Notes under the pieces: generated by a model | Database searches by the model: none | Seen by the model: only the letters and a program-made list of their open reading frames with translations | What the model was told of the DNA's origin: nothing | Shown: one piece after another, positions 52,646 through 61,177 of the stretch | Position numbering within the stretch: the first letter of the stretch is position 1 | Layout: each line of letters begins with the position of its first letter | Program-made: the position numbers and the translations under genes | Source of the DNA: Actinoallomurus bryophytorum | GTDB lineage: Bacteria > Actinomycetota > Actinomycetes > Streptosporangiales > Streptosporangiaceae | NCBI RefSeq assembly: GCF_006716425.1 | Contig: NZ_VFOZ01000001.1 | Span: 4,030,001 to 4,094,000, forward strand | Direction of reading: 5' to 3' | DNA length: 64,000 nt

Positions 52646-53815
52646 ATGACCCCAGACTTTCCTCTGTACGAACTCTCCGAAGAGCACCGGCTCCTGCGGG
52701 AGACGGTCCGGGCTCTCGCCGACGACAAAATCGCGCCGACGGCGGCGGAGACCGACGAGACCGCGGAGTTTCCGCAGGTCGCGTACGAGGCACTGGTCCA
52801 GGCTGAACTGCACGCCGTGCACATCCCGGAGGCGTACGAGGGCGCCGGCGCCGACGCCCTCGCCACGGCGATCGTGATCGAGGAGGTCGCACGGGCGTGC
52901 GCCTCCTCGTCCCTGATCCCCGCTGTCAACAAGCTCGGCACCGTACCGATCCTGCTCTCTGGCTCGGAGGACCTGAAAAAACGGTACCTGAGTGCCGTCG
53001 CGCGTGGTGAGGCGCTGTTCTCGTACGCGCTGTCGGAGCCGGAGGCGGGCAGCGACGCGGCGGCGATGAAGACCAAGGCGGTCCGCGACGGCGACCACTG
53101 GGTGCTGAACGGCACCAAGCGATGGATCACCAACGCCGGCGTCTCGGAGTACTACACGGTGATGGCGGTCACCGACCCGTCGCAGGGCGCCCACGGCATC
53201 TCGGCCTTCGTCGTGGAGAAGAGTGACGCGGGTGTGAGCTTCGGCGCGCCGGAGAAGAAGCTCGGCATCAAGGGCTCACCGACGCGCGAGGTCATCATGG
53301 ACGACGTGCGCATCCCGGCCGACCGGATCATCGGGGAGGAGGGCACCGGCTTCAGGACCGCCCTCGCCACCCTCGACCACACGCGCGTCACCATCGCGGC
53401 ACAGGCGCTGGGCATCGCCCAGGGGGCACTCGACTACGCGGTCGGATACGTCAAGGAGCGCAAGCAGTTCGGCCAGCCGATCAGCGACTTCCAGGGCGTC
53501 CAGTTCATGCTGGCCGACATGGCGATGAAGCTGGAGGCGGCCCGGCAGCTCACGTACGCGGCCGCGGCCCAGTCCGAGCGCGCGATCCTGGGTGCCAGGC
53601 AGAAGGACCTGACCTTCATCTCGTCGGCCGCCAAGTGCTTCGCCTCCGACGCCGCGATGGAGATCACGACCGACGCGGTGCAGCTGCTGGGCGGCTACGG
53701 CTACGTACGGGACTACCCGGTCGAGCGGATGATGCGGGACGCCAAGATCACCCAAATCTACGAGGGCACCAACCAGATCCAGCGCGTCGTCATGGCCCGC
53801 CAGCTCCTGACGTAG
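52646..53815 (+). CDS. Acyl-CoA dehydrogenase (short/branched-chain type)
   Basis: The 389-residue flavoprotein is of the butyryl/short-chain type: [77 protein letters not shown] and [19 protein letters not shown]. It introduces a double bond into short or branched acyl-CoA and reduces ETF. It is monocistronic, divergent from ugd, and about 6 kb from the other acyl-CoA dehydrogenase, which differs in sequence. Confidence 0.92.
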   Translation: MTPDFPLYELSEEHRLLRETVRALADDKIAPTAAETDETAEFPQVAYEALVQAELHAVHIPEAYEGAGADALATAIVIEEVARACASSSLIPAVNKLGTVPILLSGSEDLKKRYLSAVARGEALFSYALSEPEAGSDAAAMKTKAVRDGDHWVLNGTKRWITNAGVSEYYTVMAVTDPSQGAHGISAFVVEKSDAGVSFGAPEKKLGIKGSPTREVIMDDVRIPADRIIGEEGTGFRTALATLDHTRVTIAAQALGIAQGALDYAVGYVKERKQFGQPISDFQGVQFMLADMAMKLEAARQLTYAAAAQSERAILGARQKDLTFISSAAKCFASDAAMEITTDAVQLLGGYGYVRDYPVERMMRDAKITQIYEGTNQIQRVVMARQLLT

Positions 53816-53869
53816 GCCACCGACCGCATGTATCGGCCGTTATTCGGTGGCGCGATGCGAAGGGATCCG

Positions 53870-53875
53870 CAGACT
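53870..53875 (+). promoter_or_regulatory. -10-like hexamer for the PhyH-type gene
   Basis: CAGACT is followed by six bases and then the ATG at 53882. This supports that start over upstream ATGs at 53828 and 53855. Confidence 0.35.
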
Positions 53876-53881
53876 GGGACC

Positions 53882-54652
53882 ATGCAGAAGGTCGATGTCC
53901 GATCGTGCTTCGAGGCCACCGGCGTCGTCCGCCTCGGCAGCGCGTTCACTGCCGGCCAGGCGGCTGCCATGCGAAACGCGATGTGGCGGCACGCCGAGCG
54001 CCAGGCCGGGCTCCGGCCCGCCGACCCCGCCGATCGGGCGGGCTCGCCCGTCCTGAACTGGCAGGGATTGAGCCGTGACCCGGTGTTCAGGCCTCTTGCG
54101 GACAACCAGGCGGTGAGCGGTGCCTTGGACGCGGTCTTCGGGGCCGGCGGCTGGCGGCGTCCGCGGCCCGGTGCCCAGATCCTGTTCTCCCTTCCCGAAC
54201 CGGACCCGTGGGTCCTGCCGGACGGCTGGCACATGGACTGCGGTTTCGACCATGCGACCTGGCCGGTGCCGGCGGTCAAGCTGTTCGCGTTCGTCGGCGA
54301 GGTCGGCCCGCGAGGGGGCGGCACAATGGTGCTATCCGGCACGCATCGGCTGGTCGACCGCTACCGGGAGGCCTTGCCTGCGCCGGTCGGTGCCGGCAGG
54401 GAGAACTGGCTCGCGTTCATGCGTCATCATCCGTGGCTGGCTCGTCTTCTCGACGGGGCCGGTCTGCCGGACCACGGCCGGCCACTGGTCGGTGAGGCGG
54501 GCGCGATCGACGGAGTGCCGGTCCAGGTCGTCGAGCTGACCGGATCGCCGGGTGACGTCGTGATCACCCACCTGCACGTTTTTCACGCCCGCTCGCCCGA
54601 TACCGGCCCTGCTCCCCGCCTGATGCTGGGCAAGGAGATCCGCCGGGCCTGA
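53882..54652 (+). CDS. Phytanoyl-CoA dioxygenase-family oxygenase
   Basis: The 256-residue cupin-fold Fe(II)/2-oxoglutarate oxygenase has the HxD pair in GWHMDCGFDHATW near 119, and the distal His and Arg in VVITHLHVFHARSPDTGPAPRLML. The middle motif GPRGGGTMVLSGTHRLVDRY is typical of PhyH proteins. The substrate is unknown; many PhyH enzymes act on fatty acyl or natural-product scaffolds. No biosynthetic cluster surrounds it. Confidence 0.85.
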   Translation: MQKVDVRSCFEATGVVRLGSAFTAGQAAAMRNAMWRHAERQAGLRPADPADRAGSPVLNWQGLSRDPVFRPLADNQAVSGALDAVFGAGGWRRPRPGAQILFSLPEPDPWVLPDGWHMDCGFDHATWPVPAVKLFAFVGEVGPRGGGTMVLSGTHRLVDRYREALPAPVGAGRENWLAFMRHHPWLARLLDGAGLPDHGRPLVGEAGAIDGVPVQVVELTGSPGDVVITHLHVFHARSPDTGPAPRLMLGKEIRRA

Positions 54653-54672
54653 TCTCCGGGTTCCGTTGGTCT

Positions 54673-54700
54673 CCGGCAGACGCGGCGGTACTGCTGCCGG
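54673..54700 (+). terminator. Hairpin after the PhyH-type gene
   Basis: CCGGCAG (54673-54679) and CTGCCGG (54694-54700) are perfect 7-bp arms around a 14-nt loop, 20 bases after the stop. Confidence 0.45.
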
Positions 54701-54720
54701 CGCTCATGCGGTTCCCCCTG

Positions 54721-54744
54721 GGCTCTCGAGGATTTTTCGAGGCC
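54721..54744. terminator. Bidirectional hairpin between convergent genes
   Basis: GGC plus CTCGA pairs with TCGAG plus GCC around the loop GGATTTT, with one bulged T. It lies between the PhyH-type and ABM genes, whose 3' ends face each other. Confidence 0.5.
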
Positions 54745-54762
54745 GCAGCCGTACTTAGCGCG

Positions 54763-55086
54763 TCATTCAGCCGTTCGGCCGTGAACGTAGACGGCGTGGC
54801 CGTAGGAGCCTTCGGGCTGCTTGGCCAGGAGTGGAGGAAGGCGCCGGGTCACCGTCGCGACGGCCTCGGAACGGGTGGTGGCGTCGTGTGCCGCCTTGTC
54901 GATCCACAGCTGCGTCATCCAGATCGTGTCCGGGTCCTCAGGGGCTGTGTTGATGCTGTATGTCAGCAGACCGCTGTCGTCACCCCCGGCGCGGAACCCT
55001 TCCTGGAGCAGGGCGACCAGCTCGTCGCGCCGTCCGGATACCGCGGTCATACGTCCGTAGACGCTGAACATGTTCGCACCGGACAC
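54763..55086 (-). CDS. Antibiotic biosynthesis monooxygenase (ABM) domain protein
   Basis: The 107-residue dimeric ferredoxin-like fold protein has MFSVYGRMTAVSGRRDELVAL at the N terminus, LLTYSINTAPEDPDTIWMTQLW as the central strands and helical DKAAHDATTRSEAV. ABM proteins are small monooxygenases or haem-degrading enzymes acting without cofactor in many cases; the substrate is unknown. The GTG at 55086 is chosen because AAAGGATG lies eight bases upstream; ATG 55071 is also in frame. Confidence 0.8.
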   Translation of the reverse strand: MSGANMFSVYGRMTAVSGRRDELVALLQEGFRAGGDDSGLLTYSINTAPEDPDTIWMTQLWIDKAAHDATTRSEAVATVTRRLPPLLAKQPEGSYGHAVYVHGRTAE

Positions 55087-55205
55087 GCGTTCATCCTTTC
55101 GCCGGAACCACCGCGGTCAGCTTAGTCGTCGCCTCCGTCCTCATACCGGCCGGTGTGTACGGCGATGCAGCACTCCGGTCAGCCGTGGTCCCGGCCATAC
55201 CTTGG

Positions 55206-55211
55206 TAGGAT
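55206..55211 (+). promoter_or_regulatory. -10-like hexamer for a leaderless antitoxin start
   Basis: TAGGAT is followed by six bases and then the ATG at 55218. Confidence 0.5.
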
Positions 55212-55217
55212 GGATGT

Positions 55218-55472
55218 ATGGCGTCCGAAAAGGTCACCGTCACCATCCCCGCCGAGGTGCTCGGTCCGGCGCGGGAGAGCGCCGGGGGCAATCTCTCCGC
55301 GTACGTGGCGCGTGCGCTTCGAGCTCAGCTCGTGCACGAGGCCATGGACACACTCGCCGAGGACATGGAGGCCAATCCGGGCTTCCGGTTGGCCCATGAC
55401 GAGTGGCTGGCCGACATGCAGGCGGAACAGACCGCGATCGGTGATGACCGGAGCGGTGGGCCGGCTGCGTGA
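55218..55472 (+). CDS. Antitoxin of MazE/RHH type
   Basis: The 84-residue protein has a ribbon-helix-helix-like N terminus (EKVTVTIPAEVLGPARESAGGNLSAYVARALRAQL in overlapping parts). Its acidic C-terminal half (AEDMEANPGFRLAHDEWL) probably wraps the toxin. It overlaps the toxin gene by four bases (GTGA). The start has no ribosome site but a TAGGAT element six bases upstream, so antitoxin synthesis may be leaderless while the toxin depends on coupling. Confidence 0.8.
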   Translation: MASEKVTVTIPAEVLGPARESAGGNLSAYVARALRAQLVHEAMDTLAEDMEANPGFRLAHDEWLADMQAEQTAIGDDRSGGPAA

Positions 55473-55777
55473 GGCGTGGTGAGATCTGGCGCATCAAGGG
55501 GCCGCTCCGCCGCGAGCACATCGTTCTGGTCGTCGGCAGCGATGCCCTGGCCAAGATGTATCCCACCGTCCAGGTCGTTCCGATCTTCGACCCGGGCACG
55601 GCACGGGACACGCTCGTCACGGTGACGCTGCCCGACAAGCCGCGGGCCGGGGTGGCTCTCGTACCCGGTGTGCACCCCGTCCGTCGTGAGGACGCTCCGC
55701 TCGAACGCCTCGGACAGGTGGACGCGGATGTCATGGACCGGGTCGACATCGCCTTGCGCGCCGTCTTCGACCTCTGA
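55469..55777 (+). CDS. mazF: MazF/PemK-type toxin endoribonuclease
   Basis: The 102-residue toxin opens MRRGEIWRIKGPLRREHIVLVV, the MazF/PemK N terminus with its first loop. DTLVTVTLPDKPRAGVALVPGVHPVRRED and a C-terminal helix (DVMDRVDIALRAVFDL) follow. These toxins cut mRNA at short single-stranded sequences. The family often has Ser/Thr in the strand where ALVPGVHPV lies, so catalytic details are uncertain. It is coupled to the antitoxin and convergent with the triple-CxxC gene (5 bases apart). Confidence 0.8.
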   Translation: MRRGEIWRIKGPLRREHIVLVVGSDALAKMYPTVQVVPIFDPGTARDTLVTVTLPDKPRAGVALVPGVHPVRREDAPLERLGQVDADVMDRVDIALRAVFDL

Positions 55778-55782
55778 CCGGC

Positions 55783-56181
55783 TCAAAGATCTCCGTCGTC
55801 GGGGACCACGACGAGCGTCTGCCGGCAGCCGGCGCAGTTCACGTCCGTGTACGACGAAGGGCGTGAAGTGACCGGCCAGATCGCCTCGCAATCGTGGGCG
55901 CTGTGGAGAATGTGGTACGTCAGGCAGCTGGCACATCTGATGACATAGCCCTTGGGAATATGCCCGCCGTTCTTGAGCTGGCGGTATTCCGCCCGCATGG
56001 CGCGCCCCCAGGTCGACGGCAGTCCGGTGATTCCGGTGAGCACGCTCTTCGTCGAGTCGGATACGGAGCCGTGCATCGATAACGTCTCGGACCAGGTGAG
56101 ATGCCGTAACCTCCCCTCTGGGCAGCTGGTGCACGGAGACCCTTCGGCCCGGTAGTGATCACGGTAGGACCAATGAGGCAT
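55783..56181 (-). CDS. Small protein with three CxxC pairs (zinc-ribbon-like)
   Basis: The 132-residue unrecognised protein has CxxC pairs in SPCTSCPEG near 18, IRCASCLTYH near 83 and VNCAGCRQT near 115. The last two are spaced like a zinc ribbon. The middle (GRAMRAEYRQLKNGGHIPKGY) is basic. It is possibly a metal- or nucleic-acid-binding protein. ATG 56181 has GGGAGGG seven bases upstream; GTG 56208 is also in frame. It faces the MazF-type gene but is on the other strand, so it need not belong to that system. Confidence 0.65.
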   Translation of the reverse strand: MPHWSYRDHYRAEGSPCTSCPEGRLRHLTWSETLSMHGSVSDSTKSVLTGITGLPSTWGRAMRAEYRQLKNGGHIPKGYVIRCASCLTYHILHSAHDCEAIWPVTSRPSSYTDVNCAGCRQTLVVVPDDGDL

Positions 56182-56257
56182 CTGGGCCCTCCCACTTCTT
56201 TCCGGCACCTTTTCAGGAGTAGCTAACTGCCGGAGAAGGAGAACCGCTATCCAGGCG

Positions 56258-56277
56258 GTACGGGATTGACCCCGTAC
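56258..56277 (-). terminator. Hairpin after the MDR dehydrogenase gene
   Basis: GTACGGG and CCCGTAC are perfect 7-bp arms around ATTGAC. It lies 23 bases beyond the stop of the minus-strand gene at 56300. Confidence 0.5.
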
Positions 56278-56299
56278 GCGTCAGCGTGATAGCCGGATG

Positions 56300-57325
56300 T
56301 CAGGCGATGCGGATAATGACTTTTCCGAATGTGTCTTCGCCGATGTAGCAGGCGTAGGCCTCGCGCGCCTCGGCGAAGTCGAAGACCCGGTCGATGACCG
56401 GCCGCAGGTGGTGTGCCGACACCGCCCGGTTCATCGCCTCGTGGTCCGTACGGTTGCCGACGAAGATCCGCCGGATGGTCGCCAGGGAGGACTGGTAGGC
56501 GTCGGCCGGGATCTCGATGCCCGATCCGCGGTCGCCGATCGTGTCGGACACCGTGAGGAGCACGACCTGGGCGTAGAACGCCGCGGACCGGATCGACTGC
56601 TCGATGGTGGCCGGTCCGTTCGTCTCGACGACGAGGTCCGCGCCCTGCCCGCCGGTGACCTCGCGTACCGCCCGCCACCACTGCGGCGTCTCGGTGTAGT
56701 CGATGACGTGGTGCGCGCCCAGCTCGCCGAGCCGTGCGGCCTTGGCGGCGCTGGAGGTGGTGGAGACGACCCGGCACCCCATCGCGCGGGCGAACTGGAG
56801 CGCGAACAGGGAGACGGCCCCGGTGCCGAGAGTCAGGACCGTCTGCCCGGGGCGGAGCGGCTCACCGCCGACGAGGGAGTTCCACGCGGTCAGCGCGGCG
56901 CACGGAAGGGTGGCCGCCTCCTCCCAGGTCAGGTGGTCGGGTACGGCGACCGCCCATTCCTGGTCCAGCAGCGCGTACTCGGTGAGCATGCCGTCCAGGG
57001 TGCAGCCGAGCTGGTCGGCGAGGTCCGGCCGTAGCCGGCCGTCGTGCCAGCGGGGCCAGTAGCCGCCGACGACACGGTCGCCCACCGCGAAGCGGGTCAC
57101 CTTCTCGCCCACGGCGACGACCTCGCCCGCTCCGTCGCTGACCGGGATCACACCCGGCGTGAGCGGGAGCGGATAGCGCTGGTGCAGGATCAGCGCGTCG
57201 CGCCGGTTGAGCGAGACCGCGCGGACCCGGACCACGATCCCGGTCGGCCCCGGCTCCGGCTCGGCGGCCTCGTGCGGCATGATCCCGTCGATCCGGCCGG
57301 GCTTGTCCAAACGGTAGGTGCGCAT
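56300..57325 (-). CDS. Zinc-free MDR alcohol dehydrogenase-like oxidoreductase
   Basis: The 341-residue protein has the MDR pattern RAVSLNRRDALILHQRYPLP, then GVIPVSDGAGEVVAVGEKVTRF. The nucleotide-binding loop is VLTLGTGAVSLFALQFARAMG, of the NADPH:quinone-type subgroup lacking the structural zinc Cys cluster. ATG 57325 follows AGGAG by five bases; the frame extends 45 codons upstream without support. The substrate is unknown. Confidence 0.87.
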   Translation of the reverse strand: MRTYRLDKPGRIDGIMPHEAAEPEPGPTGIVVRVRAVSLNRRDALILHQRYPLPLTPGVIPVSDGAGEVVAVGEKVTRFAVGDRVVGGYWPRWHDGRLRPDLADQLGCTLDGMLTEYALLDQEWAVAVPDHLTWEEAATLPCAALTAWNSLVGGEPLRPGQTVLTLGTGAVSLFALQFARAMGCRVVSTTSSAAKAARLGELGAHHVIDYTETPQWWRAVREVTGGQGADLVVETNGPATIEQSIRSAAFYAQVVLLTVSDTIGDRGSGIEIPADAYQSSLATIRRIFVGNRTDHEAMNRAVSAHHLRPVIDRVFDFAEAREAYACYIGEDTFGKVIIRIA

Positions 57326-57657
57326 GTATCTCCTGCCTGCGGGCAGGGGCCGGGGCGGCCCTTGCCACTGGGGATACGGCGATCGTCCGGCCATGCGCCA
57401 GGTCCGGCAATACCTCGCGGGGTATGGCCGACCTGCACAGACTCGGCCAGGACACGGCACCGGAACGGCGAGCCTGCGACGCGGCGGTGCGGATCACGGC
57501 GCAGGCGAAGGGCCCTGCCGCGGCCGGCACCGCGTCGGAACGGGCCCCGCGTCCCATGTGGACGACGGGACGCGGCGGGCATCCCGTACGGCGACGGCCC
57601 GAGCCGTACCTGGAGGTGTCCGGCCGCACGGCGCGGCGACCGGCGCGCGGGGAACGG
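57326..57657. other. Intergenic region without a supported gene
   Basis: This stretch upstream of the MDR gene (its 5' side) and downstream of the four-TM gene shows no family-like frame. Open frames in it are low-complexity Arg/Pro/Gly translations. Part must hold the promoter of the MDR gene, but no clear hexamer pair was found. Confidence 0.5.
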
Positions 57658-58365
57658 CTACTCGGGGCGGTGCATCTCCCGTGTGCCGCCGCTCTCGTCC
57701 GGCGGGATGAAGGGCGACGACCGGCGGCCGTACGGCTGCTGCTGCTGTTGCGTCGGCTCGTAGAGCGGGTCGTAGCTGGTCCGCTGCGGGTCGTACCCGC
57801 CCTGCTGGGATCCGTACACCGGGGCGGCGGGCTCGTCGCGGGCCGCGTGGCGCGCGCCGCCGCCGTAGCCCGGGTCGCCGCCCGTCTCGCGGTACGGCTC
57901 GGATGATTCGGGCAGGCCGTACTCGTAACCGGAGTCGGAGTCGTCCGTCTTATGCGCGTGCCAGCGGGACGGGAAGAACGAGGCGAACAGCAGTCCCACC
58001 CCGGCGAAGAGGATGAAGCCCTCGTCCTGGAGCCCGGCGAGCGTGACGCGCTGCTCCTTGAAGGGGAAGCGGTTGATCAGGTCGGCGTTCGTCTTCTGCG
58101 ACACGAAGAAGACCGCGCCGGCGGCGGTGAGCACGATGCCACCGATGAGCGAGGCGAGCGGGGAAAGGCGCGAGGCGGCGAGGATGGCGAAGACGATCGC
58201 GGCGCCGGCGAGCAGGCCCCCGCCGATCCACTTGTCCTGCTTGTGGAACTGCGCGACATAGCCGTGCTGCAACCGGTAGGTGCCGAAGATCAACAATGCG
58301 GCGAGGGCGGCGGTGAGAACCACCCCCGCGAAGAAGCCCCAGGTGTGGCGAGCGCCGTTGGACAT
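57658..58365 (-). CDS. Four-TM membrane protein with disordered Gln/Tyr-rich tail
   Basis: The 235-residue protein has TM segments at about 9-30, 47-66, 71-90 and 115-130. A cytoplasmic tail from about 140 is rich in Gly, Gln, Tyr and Ser and contains a poly-Gln stretch (QQQQQ near 211). The family is not recognised. GGAGGAG precedes the ATG at 58365. It lies next to an LCP phosphotransferase gene in the same direction, so an envelope role is plausible but inferred. Confidence 0.7.
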   Translation of the reverse strand: MSNGARHTWGFFAGVVLTAALAALLIFGTYRLQHGYVAQFHKQDKWIGGGLLAGAAIVFAILAASRLSPLASLIGGIVLTAAGAVFFVSQKTNADLINRFPFKEQRVTLAGLQDEGFILFAGVGLLFASFFPSRWHAHKTDDSDSGYEYGLPESSEPYRETGGDPGYGGGARHAARDEPAAPVYGSQQGGYDPQRTSYDPLYEPTQQQQQPYGRRSSPFIPPDESGGTREMHRPE

Positions 58366-58478
58366 CGCTACTCCTCCAGAGTGGCCGCGACCCGCGCGAT
58401 CCGGCGTTAGATCAGCAGGTTAGTGGCCAATCGCCTTTTTTGGGGGGAAGTGGAGGCTAACGTTTCGGATAGCGATGA

Positions 58479-60080
58479 TCACTTACAGAGATTCTGGGTG
58501 GCGGTCTTCGCATTGATCGCCTGGCCCGAACCCGTGGGTGAGGCGGACGGGCCGGCGGCCACCTTGACCTGCTTCGCGCCGCTCCAGGAAGGGCCGACGA
58601 TCAGCTGCAACCGAGAGCCGAGCGACGACACCGCCTTCAGCTTCGCACCCGGGACGGCGGCCTTCAGGGTCTTGGCGGAGTCCGCCCGGCCGGGGCCGTA
58701 CTGGATGACCGTGGTCGTGGCACCGTGCCGGGTGCCCGGGGCGACGCTCGTGCCGAAGCCGATCTTGTGGAGCTGGCCGGCGGCCCTGGTGGCGAGCCCG
58801 AGCGTGCCGACGCCGTTGATCACCCGTACGTCGATCTGACCCGGCGCGACGGTGAGGCCGCCCGGCTTCGCCGTCGAGGAGGCGGTCGGCGTGGGCTTCG
58901 GCGGCTGGATGATCGGTTTGTCGTCCTCGATCTCCTGGAAGAGCCGGTCGCCCGCCTTCTGGTCCCACAGCACCGTCGACTGCTGCTGGCCGCCGATCGG
59001 GACCATGTAGTTGGAGTTGGACAGCGGCACCGTGGCGAAGGCGATGCTGTCGGTGCTCATGCCCTTCATCTGCATGGCGAGCGCGGTGAGAGTGCTCTTC
59101 GAGAGCCCTTTGTCCGCGCGGATCGCATCCAGTGAGGCGCTCAGGAAGGCGGGGAACTTCGCGGGCTCGCTCAGCGCCTTGTGCACCACCGCCGACATGA
59201 ACTGCTGCTGCCGGTCGATCCGCCCGAGGTCGCTGCCGCCGGTCAGGGTGTAGCGGGCGCGGGAGTAGGCCAGCGCGGCGGGACCGTCGACGTTGCTCTT
59301 GCCGGCCGGCAGCCGCAGGCCGCTCTTCGGGTCGTTGATCGGCTGTTCGGTGCAGACCGTGACGCCGCCCAGGGCGTTCACGACCTTGAGGAAGCCGAGG
59401 AAGTTGACCTCGATGTAGTGGTCGACGTGCACCCCGGTGGCGCGCTCGACCGTCTGCACGGTCAGGGGCGCCCCGCCGTACATGTACGCCCAGTTGAGCT
59501 TGCCCTGGCGTTCGCCGACGTTGGCGCCCTTGGCGCCCTCGGACCCGTTGGAGTGGTGCCCGGGGATCGTCACGAGCGAGTCGCGCGGCAGGCTCACGAC
59601 GGTGATCTTGTCGTGCTTGGAGGAGATGTGGACCAGCATCATCGTGTCCGAGCGCTGGCCGCCGACCTTGCCCAGATGTAGCTGGTTGATCTGCTGGTCG
59701 CTCAGGCCCTCGCGGCGGTCGACGCCGGCGAGCAGGATGTTCATCGAGCCCTCGGGGCCGGAGTCCGGGCGGTTCTTCAGCCCGTCGAAGGCGTTGACCC
59801 GCTCCACGTTGCTGAGGACGTAGTCCTGGAACACCCACCCGCCGCCGGAGAACAGCAGGACGACCGCGGACATCGCACCCGTCGCGACGATGCCACGGCG
59901 GTGGCGGCGCGCGCCGCGCGTGTAGGTCCTGTGGGGCGGGCGTTCGATCTTGACGTGGGTCGCCTCCGCGTCGCCGACAGCGACGCCTTCGGGCTGTTCT
60001 ACCGCGTCATCGTCACCGGGAGCACCCGGGCGGGGGCGGAAGTATCGCTCTTGCGGGTCGGACTCGGTGTCTTCTGACAT
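58479..60080 (-). CDS. LCP (LytR-CpsA-Psr) phosphotransferase with LytR_C domain
   Basis: The 533-residue protein has a cytoplasmic N terminus (about 1-60), one TM near 62-82 and an extracellular LCP domain. That domain has SDTMMLVHISSKHDKITVVSLPRDSLVTI (in parts) with the conserved Arg and Asp residues, and GRIDRQQQFMSAVV. A LytR_C domain follows near 430-515 (IDVRVINGVGTLGLATRAAGQL). LCP enzymes attach teichoic acid, arabinogalactan or capsule polymers from lipid carriers to peptidoglycan. ATG 60080 follows GGGGAGG. It is divergent from the glycosyltransferase gene. Confidence 0.92.
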   Translation of the reverse strand: MSEDTESDPQERYFRPRPGAPGDDDAVEQPEGVAVGDAEATHVKIERPPHRTYTRGARRHRRGIVATGAMSAVVLLFSGGGWVFQDYVLSNVERVNAFDGLKNRPDSGPEGSMNILLAGVDRREGLSDQQINQLHLGKVGGQRSDTMMLVHISSKHDKITVVSLPRDSLVTIPGHHSNGSEGAKGANVGERQGKLNWAYMYGGAPLTVQTVERATGVHVDHYIEVNFLGFLKVVNALGGVTVCTEQPINDPKSGLRLPAGKSNVDGPAALAYSRARYTLTGGSDLGRIDRQQQFMSAVVHKALSEPAKFPAFLSASLDAIRADKGLSKSTLTALAMQMKGMSTDSIAFATVPLSNSNYMVPIGGQQQSTVLWDQKAGDRLFQEIEDDKPIIQPPKPTPTASSTAKPGGLTVAPGQIDVRVINGVGTLGLATRAAGQLHKIGFGTSVAPGTRHGATTTVIQYGPGRADSAKTLKAAVPGAKLKAVSSLGSRLQLIVGPSWSGAKQVKVAAGPSASPTGSGQAINAKTATQNLCK

Positions 60081-60160
60081 GCCGCCTACGCCTCCCCGAG
60101 GTGCGAAGTGTTGCCTACATTGCGGCGTACCTCGCGTTCGTACGTTACCGTGGCGCCGTC

Positions 60161-61177
60161 ATGAATCCCTCGACTAACACACCCCCTGCCGGAAACCGCG
60201 TGTGGCCGGCGGTGTCAGTGATCATGCCGGTGCTCAACGAGGAGCGGCACCTCGCCGAAGCGGTCGCCGCCGCCCTCGACCAGGAGTATGCCGGTGAGCT
60301 GGAGCTCGTGCTGGCCATCGGCCCATCTCGCGACCGGACGCAGGAGATCGCGGAAAAGCTCGCCGCCGACGACCCGCGCATCGTCATCGTGCCGAACCCC
60401 ACGGGCCGTACGCCGCAGGGACTGAACGCCTGCATCAAGGCGTCTCAGTACTCCATCGTCGTACGGGTCGACGGCCACTCACTGCTCCCCCCGGACTACG
60501 TACGCGCCGCGGTCGAGACCCTCGAGGAGACCGGTGCCGACAACGTCGGCGGCATCATGGCCGCCGAGGGCGTCACGCCGTTCGAGAAGGCCGTGGCCCG
60601 CGCGATGACCTCCAAGATCGGCATCGGCAACGCCCCGTTCCACACCGGTGGCGGCGCGGGCGAGGCCGACACGGTCTACCTGGGCTCGTTCCGGCGCAGC
60701 GCGCTCGAGCGCGTCGGCGGCTACGACGAGACCTTCGTCCGCGCGCAGGACTGGGAGATGAACCACCGGATCCGCCAGACCGGCGGCAAGGTCTTCTTCA
60801 CTCCCCGCATGCACGTGACCTACCGGCCCAGACCGAACACCAGGGCGCTGGCCAAGCAGTTCTTCCACACCGGCCGCTGGCGGCGGGTCGTGGGACGCGA
60901 GCACCAGGGCACGCTCAACCTCCGCTACCTCGCCCCGCCGATCGCCGTCGTGGCGATCGTGGTCGGCGTCGTCGCGGGTGCGCTGGGCTTCTGGCCGGCC
61001 TGGATCCTGCCGGGAGGGTACGCCGCCGCGATCATCGCCGGATCGGTGCCGACCGGCCGTGGCCTGCCGCTCTCGGGCTGGCTGCGGTTGCCGCTCGTCT
61101 ACGCGACGATGCACCTGTCGTGGGGCTTTGGCTTCCTGGTCAGTCCGCCGAGCCTGGGGCGTTCTCGCGAGACGTGA
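60161..61177 (+). CDS. Family 2 glycosyltransferase, membrane-bound
   Basis: The 338-residue GT-A enzyme has the NDP-sugar motif PAVSVIMPVLNEERHLAEAV at the N terminus and the DxD-like RVDGHS near 105. GGYDETFVRAQDWEMNHRIRQTGG carries the catalytic acidic pair near 205, followed by two or three C-terminal TM helices (about 275-330). It probably adds a sugar to a lipid-linked acceptor inside the membrane. ATG 60161 is preferred over the upstream GTG-type starts. It is divergent from the LCP gene, and its 3' end overlaps the cytidylyltransferase by 38 bases on the other strand. Confidence 0.87.
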   Translation: MNPSTNTPPAGNRVWPAVSVIMPVLNEERHLAEAVAAALDQEYAGELELVLAIGPSRDRTQEIAEKLAADDPRIVIVPNPTGRTPQGLNACIKASQYSIVVRVDGHSLLPPDYVRAAVETLEETGADNVGGIMAAEGVTPFEKAVARAMTSKIGIGNAPFHTGGGAGEADTVYLGSFRRSALERVGGYDETFVRAQDWEMNHRIRQTGGKVFFTPRMHVTYRPRPNTRALAKQFFHTGRWRRVVGREHQGTLNLRYLAPPIAVVAIVVGVVAGALGFWPAWILPGGYAAAIIAGSVPTGRGLPLSGWLRLPLVYATMHLSWGFGFLVSPPSLGRSRET

